DNA of 10,940 nucleotides, taken from NCBI GenBank assembly GCA_937899295.1, contig CALBPO010000200.1, positions 1-10,940 of the forward strand. The letters are read 5' to 3'. Below, piece by piece: positions 1 to 7,504 of the stretch. The DNA comes from an uncultured Opitutia bacterium (GTDB lineage Bacteria; Verrucomicrobiota; Verrucomicrobiia; Opitutales; Coraliomargaritaceae). Every line of letters starts with the position of its first letter. The first letter of the stretch is position 1. The translations under genes were made by a program, and so were the position numbers. Below the pieces are notes generated by a model. That model had not been told where the DNA came from, did not search any database, and saw nothing but the letters and a program-made list of their open reading frames with translations.

Positions 1-12
1 ACTCGCGTTTGA

Positions 13-26
13 GGGGCCTAAGCCCC
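13..26. terminator. Short GC hairpin in gene-free left edge
   Basis: GGGGC and GCCCC form a perfect 5-bp stem around a CTAA loop, about 80 bases past the fabD stop on the minus strand. No T-run follows on either strand, so it is at best a weak terminator. The rest of positions 1-107 holds no reading frame with a credible start or a recognisable product. Open frames there are continuations of frames antisense to fabD. Confidence 0.2.
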
Positions 27-107
27 GGGCGCCATCGCAAACCTTCGGGCGCACAGTTAGGCCTGCAATTGGGTTTTATTCATCTATTTGTCACCTTTGC
101 GCCACCC

Positions 108-992
108 TCAAACGAACGGCGAGCCCGCACGCGAGCGATCAATGCGGTTAGCAACCCCGGCAAGCACTTTGCCTGGACCACACTCGTAAAATTCATTGAT
201 ACCGTTATCCGCAGCCATGTTGCGGAGGTTATCCTCGAATCGCACTGATGAGACGATTTGGCTGACAAGCGCCTCCTTAATCGCTTCCGGATCGCTGATC
301 TGACCACCCGTGACGTTGGTATAGCAAACGATCTCGGGAGCTTTGAAATCGAAGTCTTTAATGAACTCAGCAAAAGCATCGCGTGCCGATTTCATGAGGC
401 AACTATGATAAGCGCCCGCCACATTGAGCGGCTTGCAGAGCTTGAAACGACCCTTGGCGGCGTCGACGGCTTCGATTACTTTTGTATTGTCGCCCGAGAT
501 AACGATCTGCCCGGGGCAATTCAAATTAGCGATCTCGATATCGAACTCATCGCAGAAAGTTTGTACCTCTTCGGGCGTGCCACCAATCACGGCTGCCATG
601 CCCCCCTTAGTTGCATCACAGGCCAACTGCATGAGGCGACCACGCTCCGCCACTAAGCGCAGACCAGTCGCAAAATCGTAGACGCCTGCTGCGGCAAGTG
701 CAGTAAGCTCGCCGAGGCTGAGGCCGCAAGCAGCCTTAAGTTCATTCAGCTTACCACGTTCTTTTAAAATACTAAAGAGCGCGTAGCCCTGCACATAAAG
801 TGCGGGTTGACAGACCTTGGTCTCGGTCAAAGTTTCGTCGGGACCGTCGAAGCAGATGCTTTTTAAATCCCAGCCTAGCACCTCGTTGGCCTCTTCGTAG
901 AATGCCCTAGCAGTCTTTGAATTTTCGTAAAGCGAACGTCCCATGCCGACCGTTTGGGCGCCTTGCCCAGAGAAAAGTATTCCTTTTGCCAT
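108..992 (-). CDS. fabD: Malonyl-CoA:ACP transacylase (FabD)
   Basis: This enzyme transfers malonyl from coenzyme A to acyl carrier protein, supplying the extender unit for cytosolic type II fatty-acid synthesis. The 294-residue product is close to the usual FabD length. It opens with MAKGILFSGQGAQ (the GQGAQ oxyanion motif at 9-13). The nucleophile elbow is GLSLGE with Ser92, followed by Arg117 (malonate carboxylate binding), catalytic His196 in GAYHS, and GPGKVL near 272-277. The open frame continues 20 codons further upstream to 1052, but those residues lie outside the family and FabD proteins normally begin just before the FSGQG strand, so the start at 992 is preferred. No Shine-Dalgarno sequence precedes it; the leader is AT-rich. 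The usual His before the nucleophile (GHSLGE) is Leu here. The gene diverges from cysE; usual fab partners are not in view. Confidence 0.95.
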   Translation of the reverse strand: MAKGILFSGQGAQTVGMGRSLYENSKTARAFYEEANEVLGWDLKSICFDGPDETLTETKVCQPALYVQGYALFSILKERGKLNELKAACGLSLGELTALAAAGVYDFATGLRLVAERGRLMQLACDATKGGMAAVIGGTPEEVQTFCDEFDIEIANLNCPGQIVISGDNTKVIEAVDAAKGRFKLCKPLNVAGAYHSCLMKSARDAFAEFIKDFDFKAPEIVCYTNVTGGQISDPEAIKEALVSQIVSSVRFEDNLRNMAADNGINEFYECGPGKVLAGVANRIDRSRAGSPFV

Positions 993-1022
993 GATAATAT
1001 AATTATTATTTAGTGAAGGTCC

Positions 1023-1052
1023 ATTATTTGTCCCCGGATGGCAGAGAATCAA
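1023..1052 (-). promoter_or_regulatory. Candidate fabD promoter
   Basis: Read on the minus strand, TTGATT (1047-1052) and AATAAT (1023-1028) are separated by 18 bases and resemble sigma-70 -35 and -10 boxes (4/6 and 5/6 matches). Transcription would begin near 1016, leaving a leader of about 25 bases before the fabD ATG. The region is AT-rich, so chance matches are likely. Confidence 0.3.
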
Positions 1053-1076
1053 TCAGAAAGCACGGAATCTACTAAG

Positions 1077-1117
1077 CAAAAGAACTCGATGCCACTTTTC
1101 GTTCTTTTGGTTGGCAT
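1077..1117. promoter_or_regulatory. Two interleaved inverted repeats in fabD/cysE spacer
   Basis: CAAAAGAAC (1077-1085) is perfectly repeated in inverse at 1101-1109 (GTTCTTTTG), a 9-bp arm pair with 15 bases between. A second pair, ATGCCA (1089-1094) and TGGCAT (1112-1117), interleaves with it: one arm lies inside the first repeat and the other outside. The outer arm of the second pair overlaps the candidate cysE -35 box. The position suits an operator for cysE, fabD or both. Which regulator would bind is unknown. Confidence 0.4.
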
Positions 1118-1140
1118 TTATTCAGTAATCAGCTAATAAT
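1111..1140 (+). promoter_or_regulatory. Candidate cysE promoter, nearly leaderless
   Basis: TTGGCA (1111-1116) and AATAAT (1135-1140) match the -35 and -10 consensus at 5 of 6 bases each, with an 18-base spacer. The ATG of cysE begins only ten bases after the -10 box, so transcription would start about 2-5 bases before, or at, the start codon. No Shine-Dalgarno sequence is present, which fits a leaderless message. Confidence 0.4.
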
Positions 1141-1149
1141 TTTCATACT

Positions 1150-1935
1150 ATGATAGCTATCGACTTAGATGCTCACTGGAGCGAAATTCGTCTCCGCGCG
1201 AAAGAAATTGTGAAGCGTGAGCCTGCTTTGGAGACTTTACTAAATGAAACCGTACTCGAACGTGACTCCTTTGCCGAGTGCCTCACCTACCGCTTGACTC
1301 GTAAACTAGTCAACCACTCGGCCTCGATCGATGTGCTCCAAGAGACTTTCTTAGATGCCTTCCTGCAACAGCCCAAGATCCTACAACACATTGCTTGCGA
1401 TATGATCGCGGTCAAGGAGCGCGACCCAGCCTGCCCAGATGTACTCACGCCACTCCTCTACTTCAAAGGCCTACAGGCGCTAGTCTGCTACCGAGTATCG
1501 CACTACCTTTGGCATGCTGGACGCACAGAGTTTGCCCTCTATCTTCAAAGTCTCATCTCAGAAACTTTCGCGGTCGACATCCATCCTGCAGCCCAAATCG
1601 GACATGGCATTTTGCTCGACCACGCAACTGGCTTTGTCGCAGGCGAGACAACCGTCGTAGAAAGCGACGTGTCGATCCTGCATGAAGTTACTTTAGGTGG
1701 CACGGGCAAAGACCGTGGTGACCGTCACCCGAAGGTGCGTTCGGGCGTGCTGCTCGGTGCGGGTGCCAAGATACTTGGCAATGTCGAGATCGGCGAAGGT
1801 GCCAAAGTGGGCGCTGGCAGCGTAGTACTCAAAGATGTGCCCCCACACACGAGTGTTGCTGGAGTACCTGCGGAAATCATTGGTAAAGCCAGCGAGGTCT
1901 CGCCTGCGCTCGGGATGTGCCACAAACTGGACTAG
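1150..1935 (+). CDS. cysE: Serine O-acetyltransferase (CysE)
   Basis: This enzyme acetylates L-serine with acetyl-CoA to O-acetylserine, the committed step of cysteine synthesis in the cytosol. The 261 residues split into an alpha-helical N-terminal domain (about 1-138) typical of long, E. coli-type CysE, and a left-handed beta-helix of hexapeptide repeats (about 140-245). The active-site block DIHPAAQIGHG...LDHATG carries Asp143 and His158, the family's catalytic pair, and His193 lies in the acetyl-CoA/serine pocket loop GTGKDRGDRHPKV. The tail AGVPAEIIGKA closes the helix fold. The protein then ends in CHKLD and not in the Ile-terminated tail that in E. coli inserts into CysK, so complex formation is doubtful. 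No Shine-Dalgarno sequence precedes the ATG. It diverges from fabD and no sulfur gene lies beside it in the window. Confidence 0.95.
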   Translation: MIAIDLDAHWSEIRLRAKEIVKREPALETLLNETVLERDSFAECLTYRLTRKLVNHSASIDVLQETFLDAFLQQPKILQHIACDMIAVKERDPACPDVLTPLLYFKGLQALVCYRVSHYLWHAGRTEFALYLQSLISETFAVDIHPAAQIGHGILLDHATGFVAGETTVVESDVSILHEVTLGGTGKDRGDRHPKVRSGVLLGAGAKILGNVEIGEGAKVGAGSVVLKDVPPHTSVAGVPAEIIGKASEVSPALGMCHKLD

Positions 1936-1944
1936 TTCACCTGT

Positions 1945-1966
1945 CTGGATTCTACTCTTGATCCAG
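1945..1966 (+). terminator. Weak hairpin after cysE
   Basis: CTGGAT and ATCCAG form a perfect 6-bp stem with a 10-base loop, starting ten bases after the cysE stop. No T-run follows. The remaining spacer to 2050 is purine-rich with loose ATTAAGA-like repeats and shows no convincing promoter. Confidence 0.25.
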
Positions 1967-2050
1967 CTCATAATCCCCCTGTTGCTCCGAAAGAGAGATT
2001 AGGATTAAGAGAATAATTAAGAATAAGAAATAACAAGTTTACTGTCAGTT

Positions 2051-4288
2051 ATGAACACCTTTCAAACCCTCGCCGTGGGCAATTCTCAAGGTGCCCTTTG
2101 GGCGCTCTGTTTTGCAGTCGGTGCTGGATGCCTACTCACGGTGCTCGCGCGCCGCTTGCATTTGCCGACGATTGTCTTGCTGCTGTTCGGTGGTTTTGTA
2201 CTGGGCCCCGAGTGGCTCCAAGTGCTCCAACCGAATGCGCTGGGCGATTTCCTGCCCATGATTGTCTCACTAGCGGTCGGCCTGATTCTGTTCGAGGGCG
2301 CGCTGACACTGGACCTGAAGGAATTTAAGCAAACCTCAACCGTGATTAAGCGCTTACTCACAATTGGCGTGCTCATTACTTGGCTCGGCTCTGCGCTGAC
2401 CGCTTACATCGTTTTTGATACTTCGCCGGCCTTTTCCCTACTAATGGGCAGCCTCATTATCGTGACGGGACCAACCGTAATTGTCCCGCTCTTGCGCCGT
2501 ATACGTGTGCAGCAAAAGTTGGCTAGCATCCTTCACTGGGAAGGTGTATTAATCGACACTATCGGGGTATTCACTGCGATTCTCTGCTTTGAGTGGGTGG
2601 TCGAGGGAGGCGGTGCTGTGGCCATCCCTAGCTTTTTGATCCGCGTAGCGAGTGGTGCTGCCATCGGCCTGATCGGTGGTTACTCGATCTACTGGGTGAT
2701 GAAGAGGAACTGGGTGCCGGATAACATCGTTAATGCCTTCACGCTGGCCAGTGCGATGCTCATTTTCGGTGCGACCGAGTTGATAAAACCCGAAGCGGGT
2801 CTGCTCTCCGTGACGATTGCTGGTCTAATCGTGGGAATCAAAAAACCACGTCAGCTTCGTGAAATTAAAGCCTTTAAAGCTGAGATTGTAGATCTGCTCA
2901 TCGGCATGCTTTTCTTGCTTTTGGTCGCTCGACTACAGCTGCAGCAGTTTATCGATTTCTTCAAACTGGGCGGCGGTTGGGTGCTCTTTTCTGTTATTCT
3001 TATCATCCGACCCTTGAGCATCGCAGCATCCTCATACGGTACAGACTTGAAACTCAGGCAAAAAGCGCTGCTTAGCTGGGTTGCTCCGCGCGGCGTAGTC
3101 GCCGCATCAATGGCATCACTCTTTGCCTTAAGTCTCAGCGCCAAAGAAAACCAGGTCGGCGATCCAGCCCTCCTGGAGTCTTTTGTCTATTCAGTCATCT
3201 GCGCGACCGTTCTTATCCAGGGACTCTCGGCGGGCATGTTCGCTAAAGTGCTTGGCCTACAACGTCCCGCGCCGAACGACTGGGTCGTTATCGGTGCGCA
3301 CCACTTTGGCCGTGAATTGGCGCGCAAGCTGATGCGAAAAGGTGAACAACACGTTCTCTTGTTAGACACCAATGCACGCAACATCGCACTCGCAAAAAAG
3401 GAAGGCCTACCCGCACTAAACCGCGATGGGATGGAAGCGGAGAAGCTTTATGAAAATGAACAAGCCCTCTTCGGCGCGGGCTACGTGCTAGCGCTTACCG
3501 ATAATGTCGAGCTGAACCAAATCCTCATGCAGCGCTGGGCGAAGGAGCTTGATAACGAGAAAGTATTTGGTTGGATACCACTCGATAGTCCAACCGAGGC
3601 TGACCAGCTGACTGGACAAGGCGTCTTCGGCGACCTATCGCGCCCCGCCGTGATTGGTGGCGAGCTACTGCAAGGTGAGAGCAGCTTCGAGACTATAAAA
3701 TGGGAAGAAGGTAAGAGCCTAGCCTCTGGCGACTGGCATCCCCTCTTCATTCGTCGCGGAAAACAACTCAAAGCCATACCGCACGACGCTGTACTTAAAG
3801 AGATGGTGAAGGGGGAAGACGAGGTAATCTGCCTGCGCCGCTCCGAGGGCTTCCTCTTGCGTGCGCTCCATAGCGGAGGCTTCATTAATACCGAATGTGA
3901 AAACATCGAAAGCCTCTATAAACTACTCGCAAATATTGCTGCCGAACACCTTCCTTGGAGCTCCCAAGAACAGATACTCGAAGACCTCGAGGAGCAAGGT
4001 CGCGTCTTCCCTGCCTTCCTTGGTCATGGTATTGCCATTCCACACCTGTATTGCGAAAACCTCGACTATCGTATCTGTTTCATAGCGCATCTCAAAGAGG
4101 GGCTCACCATTCCAGGACAGAATGAAGCGATTGACTTCATTTTCTTCATTATCAGTCCTGAGGGAGATACCGAAGGCCATCTCGCTACGCTGGCTGAGAT
4201 CGCCAAGAACTGTCGTAGAGAACGCTTGCGTAAGCAAATCAAGAGTGCCGAATCGGTTGACGACGTGGTCGCAGCGATTAGCGGGTAA
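2051..4288 (+). CDS. Cation/proton antiporter fused to RCK-like and PTS EIIA domains
   Basis: An inner-membrane antiporter of the CPA (NhaP/Kef-like) superfamily, likely exchanging Na+ or K+ for protons. Residues about 15-400 hold some 12-13 hydrophobic segments. They include the TGPTVIVPLLRR segment (139-150), EGVLIDTIG with candidate ion-binding Asp169 (164-172), and WVAPRGVVA (343-351), all typical of the exchanger core. Residues about 410-500 resemble an RCK/TrkA-N Rossmann domain: WVVIGAHHFGRELARKL with a degenerate glycine motif, then LLLDT with an acidic residue at the end of strand 2. Residues about 500-615 are a less clear, beta-rich linker. Residues about 616-745 match a PTS EIIA type-2 (mannitol/Ntr) fold: GHGIAIPH with candidate phospho-acceptor His665, then SPEG...HLATLAEIAK. 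The start has no Shine-Dalgarno sequence. Substrate ion and the phosphate donor cannot be read from sequence. Confidence 0.88.
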   Translation: MNTFQTLAVGNSQGALWALCFAVGAGCLLTVLARRLHLPTIVLLLFGGFVLGPEWLQVLQPNALGDFLPMIVSLAVGLILFEGALTLDLKEFKQTSTVIKRLLTIGVLITWLGSALTAYIVFDTSPAFSLLMGSLIIVTGPTVIVPLLRRIRVQQKLASILHWEGVLIDTIGVFTAILCFEWVVEGGGAVAIPSFLIRVASGAAIGLIGGYSIYWVMKRNWVPDNIVNAFTLASAMLIFGATELIKPEAGLLSVTIAGLIVGIKKPRQLREIKAFKAEIVDLLIGMLFLLLVARLQLQQFIDFFKLGGGWVLFSVILIIRPLSIAASSYGTDLKLRQKALLSWVAPRGVVAASMASLFALSLSAKENQVGDPALLESFVYSVICATVLIQGLSAGMFAKVLGLQRPAPNDWVVIGAHHFGRELARKLMRKGEQHVLLLDTNARNIALAKKEGLPALNRDGMEAEKLYENEQALFGAGYVLALTDNVELNQILMQRWAKELDNEKVFGWIPLDSPTEADQLTGQGVFGDLSRPAVIGGELLQGESSFETIKWEEGKSLASGDWHPLFIRRGKQLKAIPHDAVLKEMVKGEDEVICLRRSEGFLLRALHSGGFINTECENIESLYKLLANIAAEHLPWSSQEQILEDLEEQGRVFPAFLGHGIAIPHLYCENLDYRICFIAHLKEGLTIPGQNEAIDFIFFIISPEGDTEGHLATLAEIAKNCRRERLRKQIKSAESVDDVVAAISG

Positions 4289-4370
4289 ACAGTTTAAAAC
4301 TTTGCCTTTAGACGATCGTAAAGAAATGATAACTTAAGTGCCCTAAAATCACTCGTGCAAGTATACGCAA

Positions 4371-4384
4371 CCGCCATAAGGCGG
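4371..4384. terminator. Hairpin between convergent antiporter and purF
   Basis: CCGCC and GGCGG form a perfect 5-bp GC stem around ATAA. It lies 82 bases past the antiporter stop and 12 bases past the purF stop on the opposite strand, so it could serve both directions. The expected T-run is weak or absent on both sides. Confidence 0.35.
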
Positions 4385-4396
4385 GACTAAACATGA

Positions 4397-6310
4397 TCAA
4401 TAGGCCCGTCCGGTCTTGTTTTCGAAGTAATTAATAAAAGCTTTGTTCACTGTCGCGACGCCGCCAGGCGTCGGATAGTTACCCGTAAAATACCAATCAC
4501 CGTTGTGCACAGGAATCGCTGCACGCATTTTATCGACGGGTAAGAAGACGATCTCGAGTTCGCCCTCCCAATGCACATTCTTAGGGTAAACGAGTTCAGC
4601 AATTTTAGCAGAAATCTGCTCGTCGGTGTAGCGGTCGTAGAGGCGCTTGACGTGATTCTCCATCTCACTTGCAGGCAGATCAGCCTGAGCAATGCAGTCT
4701 TGATAAACGTCTTGCAAGAGATCGTTATTCCCGTCGTCCTTGACTAATTCGACGGTGGCTTTGAAGGCGATGAATTTACCCAGTTCCGACATATCGATGC
4801 CGTAGCAATCAGGATAACGAATCTGCGGCGCAGTGGAAGCGACTACGATCTTTCGCGGCTTGGTGCGGCTTAGGATTTTGAGGATCGACTCCTTTAGCGT
4901 AGTACCACGTACGATAGAATCGTCGATACAGACTAAGCAGTCTTTCTCTTTGACGACACCGTAGGTGATATCGTAGACGTGCGAAACGAGTTTAGCACGT
5001 CCTTCTTCTTGCGAGATAAAGGTACGCAATTTGATGTCCTTGTGAGCAATCTTTTCACCGCGCGGCCAATTGCCCATGATTAGTTCGTCGATCAATTCTT
5101 TATCCAGTGTGCCAGCCTCATTGGCTTCGAGTAGGCGTTCGCGTACTTCTTGGCGTCGGTGAAGTCGCACGGAATCAAGCAAACCATAATAAGCAACTTC
5201 TGCTGTGTTGGGCACGAAGCTGAAGACGCTGTCGGCGAAATTATTATCAATCGCTTTGACCACTTGCTCAAGCAGTGCACCACCCAGCGCCTTGCGCTCA
5301 GCGTAGATCTCAGCATCGTTACCGCGTGAGAAATAAATACGCTCGAAGGAACAGGGCGTGATCGGCTTCGATTCGGTATAGCGTTCAGAGTAGATTTTAC
5401 CATCGCTCTTCACAACCATAGCTGAACCAGGTTCGACTTCGCAGACATTTTCTATCGGCTGATCAAAGATCGTCATCAGTGCGACGCGCTCGGAAGCGAA
5501 TGCGATTACCTCGTCGTTCTGAAAGTAATAGCATGGCCGGATTCCTTGCGGGTCACGCATCACAAAAGTATCCCCATTACCAATCAGCCCAGCAATGGCA
5601 AAGCCACCATCCCAATTGGCCGCGGCATTTTGCAAGATACGCACAGGATCTAATTCTTTGCTAATGATACTCGGTATCCTCTTGCCCTCCACATTTTGGT
5701 CGCGCATCTTATGGTAGATCGCATCGTGAGCCTCATCTAGATGAAAGCCGATCTCTTCAAGTACCGCCTGCGTGTCCGTACCAAAGATTGGATGTTGGCC
5801 ACGGTTGATTAGGTCGTTATTCAGATCTTTCTCATTAGTAATGTTAAAATTACCCGCCAACATTAGGTTCTTTGTAGGCCAATTTGACTCACGCACGTAA
5901 GGGTGACAGCTGGTAGATGAATAAACGCCCGAGGTACCGTAGCGAAGATGCCCAAGCAAAATTTCGCCACCGAATCGAAAATTATCTTTCACCGTTTCTG
6001 GAAACTCGGGATGAATGATGCCCTTATCAACCATCTTTTGGTAGGCCTTGAGCTGGCCTTTAAAGATACGCGAAAGCGAGTTGCCCTTGATCGTGCGCTC
6101 GCGCGCCATGTAGGGTGCACCTGGTGCTACACGGAGCTTAACGCAGCCAATTCCAGCACCGTCTTGCCCGCGGTTATGCTGCTTTTCCATCAGCAAAAAC
6201 AGCTGATTGAAGCCATACAATGGCGTATCATATTTTTCTTGGAAGTAGGATAAAGGCTTCAAAAGGCGGATCATCGCGATACCGCATTCGTGCTTCAAAA
6301 AATCGCTCAT
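4397..6310 (-). CDS. purF: Amidophosphoribosyltransferase, long form (PurF)
   Basis: This enzyme makes 5-phosphoribosylamine from PRPP and glutamine, the first committed step of purine synthesis. The N-terminal half is a class II (Ntn) glutaminase: Cys9 in HECGIA, NRGQDGAG (46-53), HLRYGTSG (121-128) and AGNFNITN (152-159). Processing of eight residues would expose Cys9 as the N-terminal nucleophile. Later come RDPQGIRP (252-259) and SFERIYFSRGND (321-332). The C-terminal half is a type I phosphoribosyltransferase with VPNTAEVAYYG (366-376) and PRPP loop CIDDSIVRGTT (461-471). At 637 residues it is about 130 longer than E. coli PurF; the extra length is spread through inserts and a C-terminal extension ending near a PTPGGVATVNKAF segment, like the long form I associate with Bacteroidota. 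The start matches the family N-terminus but lacks a Shine-Dalgarno sequence. It lies 95 bases downstream of the metal exporter and may be cotranscribed. Confidence 0.93.
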   Translation of the reverse strand: MSDFLKHECGIAMIRLLKPLSYFQEKYDTPLYGFNQLFLLMEKQHNRGQDGAGIGCVKLRVAPGAPYMARERTIKGNSLSRIFKGQLKAYQKMVDKGIIHPEFPETVKDNFRFGGEILLGHLRYGTSGVYSSTSCHPYVRESNWPTKNLMLAGNFNITNEKDLNNDLINRGQHPIFGTDTQAVLEEIGFHLDEAHDAIYHKMRDQNVEGKRIPSIISKELDPVRILQNAAANWDGGFAIAGLIGNGDTFVMRDPQGIRPCYYFQNDEVIAFASERVALMTIFDQPIENVCEVEPGSAMVVKSDGKIYSERYTESKPITPCSFERIYFSRGNDAEIYAERKALGGALLEQVVKAIDNNFADSVFSFVPNTAEVAYYGLLDSVRLHRRQEVRERLLEANEAGTLDKELIDELIMGNWPRGEKIAHKDIKLRTFISQEEGRAKLVSHVYDITYGVVKEKDCLVCIDDSIVRGTTLKESILKILSRTKPRKIVVASTAPQIRYPDCYGIDMSELGKFIAFKATVELVKDDGNNDLLQDVYQDCIAQADLPASEMENHVKRLYDRYTDEQISAKIAELVYPKNVHWEGELEIVFLPVDKMRAAIPVHNGDWYFTGNYPTPGGVATVNKAFINYFENKTGRAY

Positions 6311-6405
6311 AGAGGAAAAAAGACAGTCGCTTCAAGTGACTAATGGAGAGGTCGTCATGAACTACGTTTCAATTCTGTAAGCCTAGAACAGACAAGCTAT
6401 ATTTC

Positions 6406-7344
6406 TCAATGATTGGATATTTTAAGATCAGAATCACCAGACCCAGAAAGCCCTCGATTCATAATATGCTCTTTGTTAGCTGGTTCCACATGCACAAGTA
6501 CTTTGGAAACCTCAGGATGTTTTTCACACATCCGTCGCTTCACTGCTCGCGCGATGGCATGTCCGGCCTCCACCGGAATCTCTGGATCGACCTGTAAGTG
6601 TAGATCTACCTCATAAAGATCCCCTACCCGACGCACGCGAAAATCATGATAGGCAAGCGCTCCAGGAGTCGGTAATATATGTTCACGAAGATCCTCAATA
6701 ATCGCTCGCTCAGGCGCGGCATCGAGCAGATCCGAGCAGGCGCGCAAAAAAATCTTAGTCGCCTCGAAAATCAAATAGCCGCCCAATATTAGCGTGACTG
6801 CATCGTCGAGAAAGGCCCAACTCTTGCCGCCCAGCCAGACCCCGATCAATGCCACCGCCACGCCCAAGGAGGATAGGCTGTCCATTCGGTGGTGCCAGGC
6901 ATTGGCCATCAATAGATCTGATTTCAAACGTTTCGCCACCACGCGCGTCCACCAAAAGAGGCCCTCTTTAAGCACCAACGAAATCAAGGAAAGCACCACA
7001 GCAGCCCCCGCCTTGGGGGCGCTCAGCCCCGACCGGAAGTCAAACAAAGCAGCCACGACCAAGCCGACCGAGAAGAGCAGCAACATGCCTCCAACAAAGA
7101 GCTTGGCAAAACTGGCAAACTTGTGGTGGCCATAGAGGTGGTTTGCATCCTCCGGTTTACTCGCCATAGATAGCCCGACAAGTACGGCAATATCGGTCAA
7201 TAAATCCAGTAAGCTATGCGCCCCGTCAGCCAAGAGCGCTTTAGACTGCAGCGACCAACCGCCCGCGACTTTAACACAGCCCAAAAGCAGATTGAGAAAC
7301 AAACCAATCCAAGTAATACGAGTCGCTGTGTTGAGTTTTGCCAT
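6406..7344 (-). CDS. Cation diffusion facilitator family metal exporter
   Basis: A membrane divalent-metal/proton antiporter of the CDF (FieF/YiiP-like) family, exporting Zn2+, Fe2+ or a similar ion. The 312 residues include about six membrane segments between 10 and 200. The transport site is visible as ADGAHSLLDLLTD (39-51; Asp40, His43, Asp47) in TM2 and HHRMD (His151, Asp155) in TM5. The cytoplasmic domain (about 205-290) has HDFRVRRVGDLYEVDLHLQV with His233/Asp234, His261, and VHVEP with His285, the positions that bind metal at the dimer interface of YiiP. A GTG at 7401 would add 19 residues; the ATG at 7344 is preferred because it sits at the usual distance before TM1. Neither has a good Shine-Dalgarno sequence. 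Metal specificity cannot be settled from sequence. The last 15 or so residues are a polar tail. Confidence 0.92.
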   Translation of the reverse strand: MAKLNTATRITWIGLFLNLLLGCVKVAGGWSLQSKALLADGAHSLLDLLTDIAVLVGLSMASKPEDANHLYGHHKFASFAKLFVGGMLLLFSVGLVVAALFDFRSGLSAPKAGAAVVLSLISLVLKEGLFWWTRVVAKRLKSDLLMANAWHHRMDSLSSLGVAVALIGVWLGGKSWAFLDDAVTLILGGYLIFEATKIFLRACSDLLDAAPERAIIEDLREHILPTPGALAYHDFRVRRVGDLYEVDLHLQVDPEIPVEAGHAIARAVKRRMCEKHPEVSKVLVHVEPANKEHIMNRGLSGSGDSDLKISNH

Positions 7345-7504
7345 TCGGAGCTTCGGTATTGTGGACAATCGCACCCAAGGTGTGCAATTGATAAAATTCA
7401 CAAGCCTCTAAACCTAATAACAGCATGTTTTCGTGTCATTTAGTGCTTTTCCTAGTCCACAAAAAGGCAGAGCCTACGCACAATTCCATATCACAACATT
7501 TGAA

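Noticed and set aside
258-656. 132-residue plus-strand frame antisense to fabD
   Set aside because: It lies wholly inside fabD on the other strand and has no recognisable domain; a shadow of a well-supported gene.
993-1052. Upstream in-frame fabD start adding 20 residues
   Set aside because: The added residues have no FabD similarity and would overlap the candidate promoter; the ATG at 992 matches the family N-terminus.
1077-1117. H-type pseudoknot riboswitch upstream of cysE
   Set aside because: The two interleaved arm pairs have pseudoknot topology, but only two bases (1110-1111) would have to span the 9-bp stem, which is too short. The likely transcription start is also downstream of them.
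1990-2030. Purine-rich ATTAAGA-like repeat stretch before the antiporter gene
   Set aside because: The units are irregular and short; it looks like an AT/purine-rich leader, not a defined repeat or binding array.
3481-3906. 141-residue minus-strand frame inside the antiporter gene
   Set aside because: Low-complexity Ser/Arg/Pro-rich translation typical of an antisense shadow; the antiporter frame is continuous through it.
4312-4319. 8-bp palindrome ACGATCGT after the antiporter stop
   Set aside because: A single short palindrome in a convergent spacer is expected by chance and has no partner site nearby.
6319-6341. Terminator/attenuator before purF (hairpin followed by a T6 run on the minus strand)
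   Set aside because: On the minus strand the stem has only four good pairs followed by an A-C mismatch, too weak beside a T-run that ends eight bases or fewer before the start codon.
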